In this document: positions 1 to 5,322 of the stretch, in pieces
How positions within the stretch are numbered: position 1 is the stretch's first letter
How the letters are laid out: every line of letters begins with the position of its first letter
Source of the DNA: JAFAGX01 sp035624085
GTDB lineage: Bacteria > Acidobacteriota > Terriglobia > Terriglobales > Acidobacteriaceae
DNA: 13,122 bases
Direction of reading: 5' to 3'
NCBI GenBank assembly: GCA_035624085.1
Contig: DASPSE010000043.1
Span: forward strand, 1 to 13,122
Notes under the pieces: generated by a model
What the model was told of the DNA's origin: nothing
Databases searched by the model: none
What the model saw: only the letters and a program-made list of their open reading frames with translations
Program-made: the position numbers and the translations under genes

Positions 1-839
1 GCCCGGCCGCAAAGCACGCCGTTGAACTTCACGCCAGCTTCTGCAGCCAGTTCGAGCGATTCCGTAAACTCGGCATTGCTCACACCGGCCGAAAGGTAAA
101 TAAACGGCTTTGTCGCCACGCTTGCTGCCTTGCGGAACAAGTCCATAGCTTCTTTCTTGGAGTACGCCTTCTGTCCGCCATACGCCCTGGCGCCTTCGAC
201 GAACTTCATGTTCACGGGTACCTCCACTTTCAGAACTTCCACCCCGTAGCGATCCTTGCTGAACTCTTTCATACTGGCAATTACGACTTCCGGCTTCTTC
301 TTCGCGAAGTCAAGGCCCTTCTCATCCGCGCCTTCTTCATAGCCGACGAATTCCAGGAAAAACGGAATATCGTTGGCGCGGCACTCGTCGCCGATGCGTT
401 CCACCCAGGCATGTTTCCTTTCATTGATGTCCTTGGGATCGAAAGGCGTGTAATAAAGCAGAATCTTGACGCAATCCGCCCCGGCTTCCTTTAAGCGGCG
501 GGCCGACCACTGATCGAGCAGATCAGGCAGTCGCCCCGCGCCGGTTTTGTCGTAGCCGGTTTTCTCATAGGCGAGCAACAGGCCAGCATTTTTGGCGCGC
601 CGCTTCGACGCCGGCAGGCCCCACTCAGGATCAAGCAGAATTGCGCTGGCATGCGGCGTGAGAACTTCGGTGACCAGCGACTTGAATTCTTCCATCATGG
701 CGTCGGTCACGGCACTGCCTTTTTCTTTGGCCAGCGACTTCTGCAGCGAGCCGCGCTGGTCCATGGCTGCGGCGGCGATTATGCCACGGTCAGTCGATAC
801 TCTCCGCAGGCCAGCAAGTTTTCCAGGGGTAAGTTTCAT
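1..839 (-). CDS. lacD: Tagatose 1,6-bisphosphate aldolase (LacD-type), C-terminus cut by window edge
   Basis: Class I (Schiff-base) aldolase that splits tagatose 1,6-bisphosphate into dihydroxyacetone phosphate and glyceraldehyde 3-phosphate; cytoplasmic. About 279 residues are visible of a family that is usually about 325, and the frame is open to base 1. Recognisable family stretches are the N-terminal MDQRGSL (residues 26-32), LLLAYEKTGYD (87-97), RLPDLLDQWSARR (103-115), VKILLYY (124-130) and LKVEVPVN (203-210). Lys204 in the last motif should correspond to the Schiff-base lysine near position 205 of staphylococcal LacD (numbering from memory). The ATG at 839 is set by a perfect AGGAGG at 845-850, five bases upstream. 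It lies 134 bp downstream of rph on the same strand. No lactose/tagatose genes (lacABC, PTS) are visible, so the true substrate could be a related ketose bisphosphate. Family call is firm; the substrate is inferred. Confidence 0.9.
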   Translation of the reverse strand, partial: MKLTPGKLAGLRRVSTDRGIIAAAAMDQRGSLQKSLAKEKGSAVTDAMMEEFKSLVTEVLTPHASAILLDPEWGLPASKRRAKNAGLLLAYEKTGYDKTGAGRLPDLLDQWSARRLKEAGADCVKILLYYTPFDPKDINERKHAWVERIGDECRANDIPFFLEFVGYEEGADEKGLDFAKKKPEVVIASMKEFSKDRYGVEVLKVEVPVNMKFVEGARAYGGQKAYSKKEAMDLFRKAASVATKPFIYLSAGVSNAEFTESLELAAEAGVKFNGVLCGR

Positions 840-844
840 AAAAT

Positions 845-850
845 CCTCCT
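845..850 (-). promoter_or_regulatory. Perfect Shine-Dalgarno site of the aldolase gene
   Basis: On the minus strand AGGAGG is followed by five bases and then the ATG of the aldolase gene. This is the strongest ribosome-binding site in the window and fixes that start. Confidence 0.8.
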
Positions 851-940
851 AATAAGTGCGTCTTGATTGAGGCACAAGCATGCTTCAAGAACGGCCAATA
901 TTGTAATACGTTTCAGCGCTAGCGGCGGTGAGAGAAAACC

Positions 941-958
941 TTTGACCACAGAGGACAC
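941..958 (+). repeat. Short relic resembling the dispersed ACCACAGAGGACAC motif
   Basis: The 18 bases at 941-958 contain GACCACAGAGGACAC. I recognise this from memory as part of an extragenic repeat (often ACCACAGAGGACACAGAGG) scattered through Acidobacteriota and other genomes. It sits in the 134-bp gap between rph and the aldolase gene. The rest of the gap shows a 10-bp palindrome AAGCATGCTT at 876-885 and no clear terminator. The identification rests on memory, not on a search. Confidence 0.35.
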
Positions 959-973
959 TAGCGGGAACAGGGA

Positions 974-1711
974 TTACTGCCTTAGCGTCAGCCTCCCCAG
1001 GATCGCTTGCTGCTTGGCGATCAGCGCCTGCACGCCTTCGCGCGCCAAAGACAACATCTTGTCCAGTTGCTGTTCATCGAACACCTGGTGCTCGGCAGTA
1101 GCTTGAACCTCGACCAATTTGCGGCCTGCGGTCATCACAAAATTCATGTCCACATCCGCCCGGGAGTCTTCTTCGAAAGAAAGATCAAGCAGGACCTCGC
1201 CATCGACGATGCCCACGCTTACGGCCGCGATGAAATCGTGCAGCGGAACCGAAGTTAATGTCCCGGCTTCAACTAATTTCTCCAGCGCCAGACCCAATGC
1301 GACGAAAGCGCCGGTAATCGAGGCTGTGCGCGTGCCGCCATCCGCCTGGATTACGTCACAATCGATCCACACGGTGCGCTCGCCCAGATGTTCCAGATCA
1401 GTGACGGCCCGCAACGCACGCCCAATCAGACGCTGGATTTCGTGGGTGCGTCCGCTGGGCCGGCCTTTGCTGACTTCGCGCGGAGTGCGAGTCAAAGTGG
1501 ACCGGGGCAACATGCTGTACTCCGCTGTAATCCAGCCCCTGCCAGTGTTGCGCATAAACTGCGGCACAGTTTCTTCGACCGAGGCCGTGCAAATCACCCG
1601 GGTGTTGCCGATTTCCATAAGTACGGAACCTTCGGCCGTGTTGATGAAGTCCGGCACGATGCTGACCGGGCGCATCTGGTCGGGAGTGCGGTTGTCCGAG
1701 CGATAGATCAT
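974..1711 (-). CDS. rph: Ribonuclease PH
   Basis: Phosphorolytic 3'-to-5' exoribonuclease that trims tRNA precursors after the CCA end using inorganic phosphate; cytoplasmic, normally a hexameric ring. The 245-residue length is typical. Family signatures run in order: RTPDQMRPV near the N-terminus (8-16), GRGWITAEYSMLPR (57-70), GRTHEIQRLIGRALR (87-101, with the conserved Arg88), DVIQADGGTRTASITGAF (119-136, with the phosphate-binding Thr127-Arg128) and LDLSFEEDSRADVDMNFVM (175-193, with Asp182 and Asp188 at the metal/catalytic positions). All key residues are present. No strong Shine-Dalgarno precedes the ATG at 1711, but the next in-frame Met would remove the conserved N-terminal motif. The nearest functional neighbour upstream is the GerMN gene at 3093-3689, an order also seen as gerM-rph in Bacillus. 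Here the two are separated by about 1.4 kb. Confidence 0.97.
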   Translation of the reverse strand: MIYRSDNRTPDQMRPVSIVPDFINTAEGSVLMEIGNTRVICTASVEETVPQFMRNTGRGWITAEYSMLPRSTLTRTPREVSKGRPSGRTHEIQRLIGRALRAVTDLEHLGERTVWIDCDVIQADGGTRTASITGAFVALGLALEKLVEAGTLTSVPLHDFIAAVSVGIVDGEVLLDLSFEEDSRADVDMNFVMTAGRKLVEVQATAEHQVFDEQQLDKMLSLAREGVQALIAKQQAILGRLTLRQ

Positions 1712-1810
1712 GAGCAGTCAAATTGTAAACGACCCAAAACGGGAAAGAAGCAGGCTGGAATTCTCACTTCCATAATGCAGGACTGGCCACGTAAAGCGGC
1801 AAGGATCGCT

Positions 1811-1840
1811 TTAAAAAGAATAGCCGCTCGTAGCCGAGCC
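1811..1840 (-). terminator. Weak candidate terminator after the 32-residue ORF
   Basis: On the minus strand the small ORF stop is followed by GCTCG-GCTA-CGAGC (1826-1839), a 5-bp stem with a tetraloop. Nine bases later comes a run of five T (1817-1813). The stem is short and the T-run is not adjacent, so it is only suggestive of intrinsic termination before rph. Confidence 0.3.
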
Positions 1841-1841
1841 T

Positions 1842-1940
1842 TCAACGGTGCAGCAATGCATGGTTGTTAATAACCCAGACCATCAACACGATCCCTAAGA
1901 TGACCAAGGCCGCCGCCAACAGGTATTTCCCCCAAGTCAT
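1842..1940 (-). CDS. Candidate 32-residue single-pass membrane protein
   Basis: I do not recognise a named family. The frame starts at an ATG at 1940 and ends at a TGA at 1842-1844, giving 32 residues. The design is that of a bona fide small membrane protein. It has a short polar/basic start (MTWGKY), an uninterrupted hydrophobic helix at about residues 7-24 rich in Leu, Val, Ile and Ala with one Gly, then a short polar tail (NNHALLHR) with two histidines and a C-terminal Arg. Upstream is an AT-rich stretch with a 9-bp direct repeat. The ribosome-binding site is weak (GTAAAG, 8-9 bases before the ATG). It stands alone between the ArsR module and rph, on their strand. A chance hydrophobic frame of this length is possible, so confidence is moderate. 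Confidence 0.45.
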   Translation of the reverse strand: MTWGKYLLAAALVILGIVLMVWVINNHALLHR

Positions 1941-1947
1941 GACGTAA

Positions 1948-1976
1948 CTTTACAATAACATACAAATCTTTACAAT
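1948..1976 (-). repeat. Direct repeat of ATTGTAAAG with 20-bp period upstream of the small ORF
   Basis: The minus-strand sequence ATTGTAAAG occurs at 1976-1968 and again at 1956-1948, exactly two helical turns apart. The segment is markedly AT-rich and lies 8-36 bp upstream of the 32-codon ORF, where a promoter or operator would be expected. No clean -35/-10 pair could be assigned, so the role is inferred from position only. Confidence 0.4.
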
Positions 1977-2032
1977 TACTGGGAGTGTAATCTCTGGATG
2001 CGTCGCAAGCCATACTTCGCGCCTTCGCGATC

Positions 2033-2090
2033 CTTTGCGTGCATCGCGGTTAAAGCTCTCTACCGCAAAGGGCGGCAAGAATGCGCAAAG
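2033..2090. repeat. Nested inverted repeat (CTTTGCG / CGCAAAG), relic of a dispersed extragenic repeat
   Basis: CTTTGCG (2033-2039) is complementary to CGCAAAG (2084-2090). Inside it GCGGT (2046-2050) pairs with ACCGC (2062-2066). A second CGCAAAG lies at 2064-2070. The wording (CCTTTGCGTGCATCGCGGTT) resembles the partner half of the ACCACAGAGGACAC type of dispersed repeat found in many genomes (from memory). It lies downstream of the ArsR-type gene and could end its transcript in either direction, but there is no T-run. Confidence 0.4.
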
Positions 2091-2206
2091 TCCGCGAGGA
2101 AAGCTTGAAGTTGAAACTGGGACACTGCCCAATTGTTGCTTTGTGAACCTGCCTCCAGTTCAGGAGCACCTGCGACTCCGTCCTGAGCCTTGCTTCAAAG
2201 AAAATC

Positions 2207-2554
2207 TCACAGTTCGACGAAGGACTTCAGCCGGGACAGTGCCTCATCCCACTGTTCGGAGACGAAATCGAGATACTCCTTGATTCCTACAAGCGGCTGG
2301 GGATTAAACTCAAACCGGTTCTCGCGGCCGGTTTTCACGCCCTGGACCATTCCTGCCGTCTCCAAGACGCGGAGGTGCTTACTGATCGCCTGCCGGGTCA
2401 GCTTCGAGCCTTTGGTTAACTGAGAAATCGAGCGGGGCTGTCCACCAGCGAGCTTCGCAACCAGCACTAATCGCGTCGCATCGCCGAGCGCGGCGAAAAC
2501 CGATGCTTGGGTGCGCCGTTTAGCCGCGATGGTCCTAAGCCGCCTTTGCGACAT
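2207..2554 (-). CDS. ArsR/HTH-type winged-helix transcriptional regulator
   Basis: Small DNA-binding repressor of the ArsR-like winged-helix superfamily, 115 residues from the ATG at 2554. The core reads ALGDATRLVLVAKL (first helices), SISQLT, then LTRQAISKHLRVLETAGMV (recognition helix) and a wing containing GRENRFEF. It has no cysteines and lacks the ELCVCDL metal-binding box, so it is not a classical arsenic/metal sensor. It belongs to the subgroup paired with SRPBCC proteins. A TTG at 2563 would add three residues, but the ATG is preferred and has GAGG just upstream. The gene begins inside the end of the SRPBCC gene (20-bp overlap), so the two are co-transcribed and probably translationally coupled. 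It is the likely reader of the paired palindromes in the promoter at 2999-3061. The inducer is unknown. Confidence 0.9.
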   Translation of the reverse strand: MSQRRLRTIAAKRRTQASVFAALGDATRLVLVAKLAGGQPRSISQLTKGSKLTRQAISKHLRVLETAGMVQGVKTGRENRFEFNPQPLVGIKEYLDFVSEQWDEALSRLKSFVEL

Positions 2555-2999
2555 AGGCCTCAATGTTCTTCATTTGCTCTGTCCATCCGCCCTCGTTTCT
2601 GCGAAACGCTTCCAGGCGAAGGTCGCCGGGGAGTTGGTCGAAACCGGACTCAGTGATCCGAAGCAGGGTGCCGTTCTTCGTCTTCTCCAGCCTGAATTCG
2701 ACCAGCGTTGTAGGATCGTTTGAATAGTCACCTGAGTACTCCGCGCGATCCAACGATTTGGGATGCGGCCAGGTGAACGAAAAGAGCCGTTCGGGTTCGA
2801 TTCTCTGCACCACGGCATACCATTTGACATGTTCGTAGCCGGGATAGGTTATGTTGCCCTGCGAGACCTGACCCTGCACAAACGGGCCATCCAGTTTCAC
2901 GCGAAACCATTGCCCAAATTCGCGATAATCGGTGAGGGCACGCCACACGCGCGAAAGCGGAGCCTTCAGCTCAATCTGCTTTTCGATGCGATCATTCAT
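2535..2999 (-). CDS. SRPBCC-domain (AHSA1-type) protein
   Basis: A 154-residue START/Bet v1-like protein of the AHSA1 (activator of Hsp90 ATPase homologue) subgroup, a fold with a hydrophobic ligand cavity; cytoplasmic, with no signal peptide. It begins with the usual IEKQIELKAPLSRVWRALTD strand-helix (residues 5-24), has the WP..FSFTW-type central strands, and ends in the long C-terminal helix EAFRRNEGGWTEQMKNIEAYV. The start at ATG 2999 is supported by GGAGG nine bases upstream; an in-frame TTG at 3008 abuts that GGAGG and cannot be served by it. It is the first gene of a two-gene operon with the ArsR-type regulator. The common arrangement in this family puts the regulator first, so the order is reversed here. 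Ligand and biochemical role are unknown. Confidence 0.9.
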   Translation of the reverse strand: MNDRIEKQIELKAPLSRVWRALTDYREFGQWFRVKLDGPFVQGQVSQGNITYPGYEHVKWYAVVQRIEPERLFSFTWPHPKSLDRAEYSGDYSNDPTTLVEFRLEKTKNGTLLRITESGFDQLPGDLRLEAFRRNEGGWTEQMKNIEAYVAKAA

Positions 3000-3061
3000 A
3001 TTATGCAACCTCCAGGTTGCATAATAACCTCGGCCATGAAGAAATGCAACTAGATGGTTGC
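2999..3061 (-). promoter_or_regulatory. Two GCAAC-N6-GTTGC operators overlapping the SRPBCC/ArsR promoter
   Basis: Site 1 is a perfect inverted repeat with 13-bp arms and a 2-bp centre at 2999-3026. Its core is GCAAC (3005-3009), six bases, GTTGC (3016-3020). Site 2 has the same core and spacing: GCAAC (3046-3050), six bases, GTTGC (3057-3061). The centres are 41 bp apart, close to four helical turns, so bound dimers would lie on the same face of the DNA. Site 1 covers the -10 box, the ribosome-binding site and the start; site 2 covers the -35 box. This is the geometry expected for autorepression by the ArsR-type regulator at 2207-2554. The sequence symmetry is directly visible; the identity of the binding protein is inferred. 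Confidence 0.75.
3021..3049 (-). promoter_or_regulatory. Sigma-70-type promoter of the SRPBCC-ArsR operon
   Basis: On the minus strand TTGCAT (3049-3044) is separated by exactly 17 bp from TATTAT (3026-3021), five of six matches to the -10 consensus. Transcription would begin near 3014, leaving a leader of only about 15 bases that still contains the GGAGG ribosome-binding site. Both hexamers are embedded in the two palindromes. Confidence 0.6.
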
Positions 3062-3092
3062 GCGTTTAGCATGATTTCGATCCGCTGCCACG

Positions 3093-3689
3093 TCACTGTC
3101 CCGCAGCCAGTTGGGCCACGAGTTGGTTGACTGCGGAGACGTCATAGAAATTCATCAAATCAACGTGGCCAGCCAGGGTGTCGCGCTCTTTGCCGTCCAC
3201 CAGAATCTTTATGCGGCTGATGCCTGGAATGTTGGCGGACAAGCTGCCCAGCAGCGAAGCCATGGTGAGTTCTTCTGTGAGCACGCCGGAGCGGTGGCCG
3301 TTGGCAAATGCCCCGTTCAAATCGACCACTGCCAACCCGGGGTCGACCAGATAAACACCGCGAATCTCTGAGCCGGGTCCCAGCACGTGGGGCGATGATT
3401 TGTCGAGGTAGATCTCAAGCAGAGACCGCAGCAGTTCTTCCGCGCGCTCCTGCCGTCCGGCGGGCAGCGGGATGCGGACTGCTCTCGGCCGCAACAGTTC
3501 AGCATCGTCGTAAGCCACGTAAAGCGTAGCCTGCTCGGTAGGACCCAAAGCCGGGGGCGCGACGGGTTGCGTGTTGGCGGGGGCCTCGGCTCGCTCAACT
3601 CGTCCGCGCATTCGCCAGGCGTAGAAACTCATTCCGAGCGCGACGGCCACCATTACAGCGACAGCGATCAGCAGATGACGCGGAATCAT
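3093..3689 (-). CDS. GerMN-domain protein, membrane-anchored
   Basis: A 198-residue envelope protein. Residues 5-24 form an N-terminal transmembrane/signal-anchor helix with arginines after it (RMRGR). A Pro/Ala-rich linker follows (about 34-52), then one GerMN domain (about 54-190) with the family pattern of ATLYVA, the RAEELLRSLL helix, the VDPGLAVVDLNGAF segment and ILVDGKERDTL. GerMN domains are named from the spore-germination protein GerM and also occur in non-sporulating bacteria, usually beside cell-wall hydrolases. Its start codon overlaps the amidase stop (ATGA at 3689-3686), so the two are translationally coupled. It probably acts in the periplasm with the amidase in peptidoglycan turnover. 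The exact activity of the domain is unknown. No lipobox cysteine is seen. Confidence 0.88.
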   Translation of the reverse strand: MIPRHLLIAVAVMVAVALGMSFYAWRMRGRVERAEAPANTQPVAPPALGPTEQATLYVAYDDAELLRPRAVRIPLPAGRQERAEELLRSLLEIYLDKSSPHVLGPGSEIRGVYLVDPGLAVVDLNGAFANGHRSGVLTEELTMASLLGSLSANIPGISRIKILVDGKERDTLAGHVDLMNFYDVSAVNQLVAQLAAGQ

Positions 3690-5188
3690 CTTGGCCCTAC
3701 CTGCAGCTTGTCGCGAATGTCGGCGACTCCAGCCGCTACGGCGCTTGCAATGAGTTGCTGGTATTCCGGTGAAGTCAGTTGGGAAACGGCGGCAGTCGTT
3801 GGGCCAACTTCAATGGCCAAGGCGGCGGCAGTAACGTTGTTCAGCGGCCGTAACGGTGCGCTCAGAGTTCGCACCGGTATCTGTTTGCTCTTCAGTGCGG
3901 CGGCGATGCCGCTTTCAGCCAACTGGCTCATTGCTTCGAAGGAACTCTGCGCCGTGTCCCAGTCGAGAAACGGCCCATGGTTCTCACCTCCACTGGGCAT
4001 CAGTGCGATATACAGGCGTACGCCATTGCCCTGGGATGCTGCGTGTACACAGATATAGATTGCGGCACCGGCAGAATTGCTCATTCCCGCGCGTTGATCC
4101 GAACTCAGGGTGACGTCGGCGTCGCGCGGCAGCAATGTCGTCAAGCCGTGTGCAATGAACTCCTCGCGCAGGCGTCGCGCAAAGGCAAGGGTGACGTCTT
4201 TTTCCGCCAATTGATCGGTTAGGGCTGCACCGCGCTCGTCTCCACCATGGGCGGCATCGACCACGGCGAAAAAATGCTGGCTGCCCGGAGCTGCAGCGCC
4301 GGCCGAAGGGATAACCGCGGGCGGCGGCAGCGTAGCCGTACCGGATTGAGCTTGCGGCTGCGCCGTAGTCTGCGCCGACGGCATCAACGGAGGCGCAATG
4401 GTGATCGTGCGGCCATCATTGCTGAAGCTTGCCATCACTGGGGCGGTGCTGGCTACCAGGATTTCGGCTGCGCCATTGTTCTCTTGAAAACTGGCGGAGG
4501 GGATCACCTTGCTGTCGAACGTCAGGGTTTGCGAGCCGGGAGCCACGATCGGCTCATGAGTAAATACCATCCGCAACTTCCCCGGCTCAGTGGCAATCAT
4601 CGGGTTTACTGGGGAAGTGAAGTTCATGATCAGGGCCGGAGGAGTGGTGTTGCTAACCTGCGCAGTGAAGTGCACCGCAACATTGCCGATGAACAGCCGG
4701 CGCGCGCCCTGATTGAACGTGATCGGCCCTCCGAGAATGCGCGGCAGCAGGGTGCCCAGGCTCGAAAGCGGCACTAATCCGCGTCCATTCTCCAGTAGGA
4801 AGTTTGCCGGCAAGTTCAAATCGCTGCCCCGTACGCGCGCGCTCGACTTCCCGGCGGCGAATTCGCTTTCCACGTCGTTGTATCGAAATTTCCAGCGGCC
4901 CCCGCTCGTCTTCGCGCTCACCGTGCCCAGAGGCTCAAGAAGTTCAAGAAGGCCCACGTAGTCGAGATTATCGCGCGGTGTTACCGTCAGCGAGTAATTC
5001 GCGGCGTTGGAATAGACCGATATGCGCTTCTCATCGGGAGTACCCGAAAGCAGAAACGCGGCGGCCAGAATGAGCCCAGCGATCAGGATTAGTTGGGGAT
5101 GAAAGTGTTTTTGCTCCAACTTCTCAAGTATGTCATCCTGAGCGGCCTTCAGGCCACAAAGGATCTTATGACTGTATGAATTAGTCAT
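3686..5188 (-). CDS. N-acetylmuramoyl-L-alanine amidase (Amidase_3), membrane-anchored
   Basis: Zinc-dependent hydrolase that cuts the muramic acid-L-Ala bond of peptidoglycan; predicted to be anchored by one helix (about 33-48) with the rest outside the cytoplasm. Residues about 57-265 are a beta-rich stalk. The part containing DYVGLLELLEPLG resembles a copper-amine-oxidase N-terminal-like or AMIN-type wall-targeting module; this is a weaker call. A Pro/Ala/Gln-rich linker runs about 268-302. The catalytic domain (about 305-495) keeps His314 (DAAHGG, where most members have DPGHGG), Glu329 (AEKDV), His382 (CVHAAS) and a C-terminal Glu460 (AIEVGP). The zinc ligands and catalytic glutamate therefore look intact despite a divergent surround. 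The frame starts at ATG 5188, but residues about 6-20 are encoded by a dispersed repeat (5130-5172) and no ribosome-binding site precedes the ATG. The true start is uncertain; TTG at 5119 is one alternative. Confidence 0.88.
   Translation of the reverse strand: MTNSYSHKILCGLKAAQDDILEKLEQKHFHPQLILIAGLILAAAFLLSGTPDEKRISVYSNAANYSLTVTPRDNLDYVGLLELLEPLGTVSAKTSGGRWKFRYNDVESEFAAGKSSARVRGSDLNLPANFLLENGRGLVPLSSLGTLLPRILGGPITFNQGARRLFIGNVAVHFTAQVSNTTPPALIMNFTSPVNPMIATEPGKLRMVFTHEPIVAPGSQTLTFDSKVIPSASFQENNGAAEILVASTAPVMASFSNDGRTITIAPPLMPSAQTTAQPQAQSGTATLPPPAVIPSAGAAAPGSQHFFAVVDAAHGGDERGAALTDQLAEKDVTLAFARRLREEFIAHGLTTLLPRDADVTLSSDQRAGMSNSAGAAIYICVHAASQGNGVRLYIALMPSGGENHGPFLDWDTAQSSFEAMSQLAESGIAAALKSKQIPVRTLSAPLRPLNNVTAAALAIEVGPTTAAVSQLTSPEYQQLIASAVAAGVADIRDKLQVGPR
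5130..5172 (-). repeat. Dispersed hairpin repeat, copy A (inside the 5' end of the amidase gene)
   Basis: Read on the minus strand, copy A has the conserved left part GTCATAAGATCCTT, a self-complementary core GGCC-TGAA-GGCC (5144-5155), and the conserved right part CAGGATGACAT. It forms an inverted pair with copy B, 81 bp away, with the CAGGATGACAT ends pointing outward. It lies within the open frame of the amidase gene, encoding about residues 6-20. Confidence 0.75.
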
Positions 5189-5253
5189 GCTATTGAGAGG
5201 AGACCAATCCGAGCTCGGCTACAGCCCTTTAAACGACTGCGGCAGTACAGGTT

Positions 5254-5297
5254 CATCGTAAGGTCCCTCGCCGACTCAGGTCGGCTCGGGATGACAT
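5254..5297 (+). repeat. Dispersed hairpin repeat, copy B
   Basis: Conserved left part ATCGTAAGGTCCCT, core GCCGAC-TCAG-GTCGGC (5270-5285, a perfect 6-bp stem), right part CGGGATGACAT. It is slightly diverged from the other copies (GGTCCC for GATCCT, CGGGAT for CAGGAT). It lies between the DUF1015 stop and the amidase gene, so its hairpin is also transcribed from the DUF1015 side and could slow or end read-through. Confidence 0.7.
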
Positions 5298-5322
5298 CAC
5301 AAGGAAATGCAATGGCCGATTT

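Larger units (their letters stand above)
1712..2206. other. 495-bp gap between the ArsR-type gene and rph: small ORF, AT-rich direct repeat, hairpins
   Basis: This stretch holds four things. A 32-codon membrane-protein ORF (1842-1940) has a weak hairpin after it (1811-1840). An AT-rich segment (about 1945-1978) carries CTTTACAAT twice, at 1948-1956 and 1968-1976, exactly 20 bp apart. A nested inverted repeat built on CTTTGCG/CGCAAAG lies at 2033-2090. A looser inverted repeat, TCAGGA and TCCTGA, lies near 2160-2190. Apart from the small ORF I see no reading frame here that looks like a gene; the frame open through 1950-2132 merely reads across the repeat. Confidence 0.6.

Noticed and set aside
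1119..1706. 195-codon plus-strand frame over rph
   Set aside because: It lies wholly opposite RNase PH, whose identity is certain, and its product is Arg/Ser/Pro-rich without domain features.
1950..2132. 60-codon minus-strand frame
   Set aside because: It reads straight through the CTTTGCG/CGCAAAG repeat structure. Such repeat translations are common false proteins.
3000..3008. TTG 3008 as start of the SRPBCC gene
   Set aside because: It abuts the GGAGG ribosome-binding site with no spacing; ATG 2999 has the right nine-base spacing.
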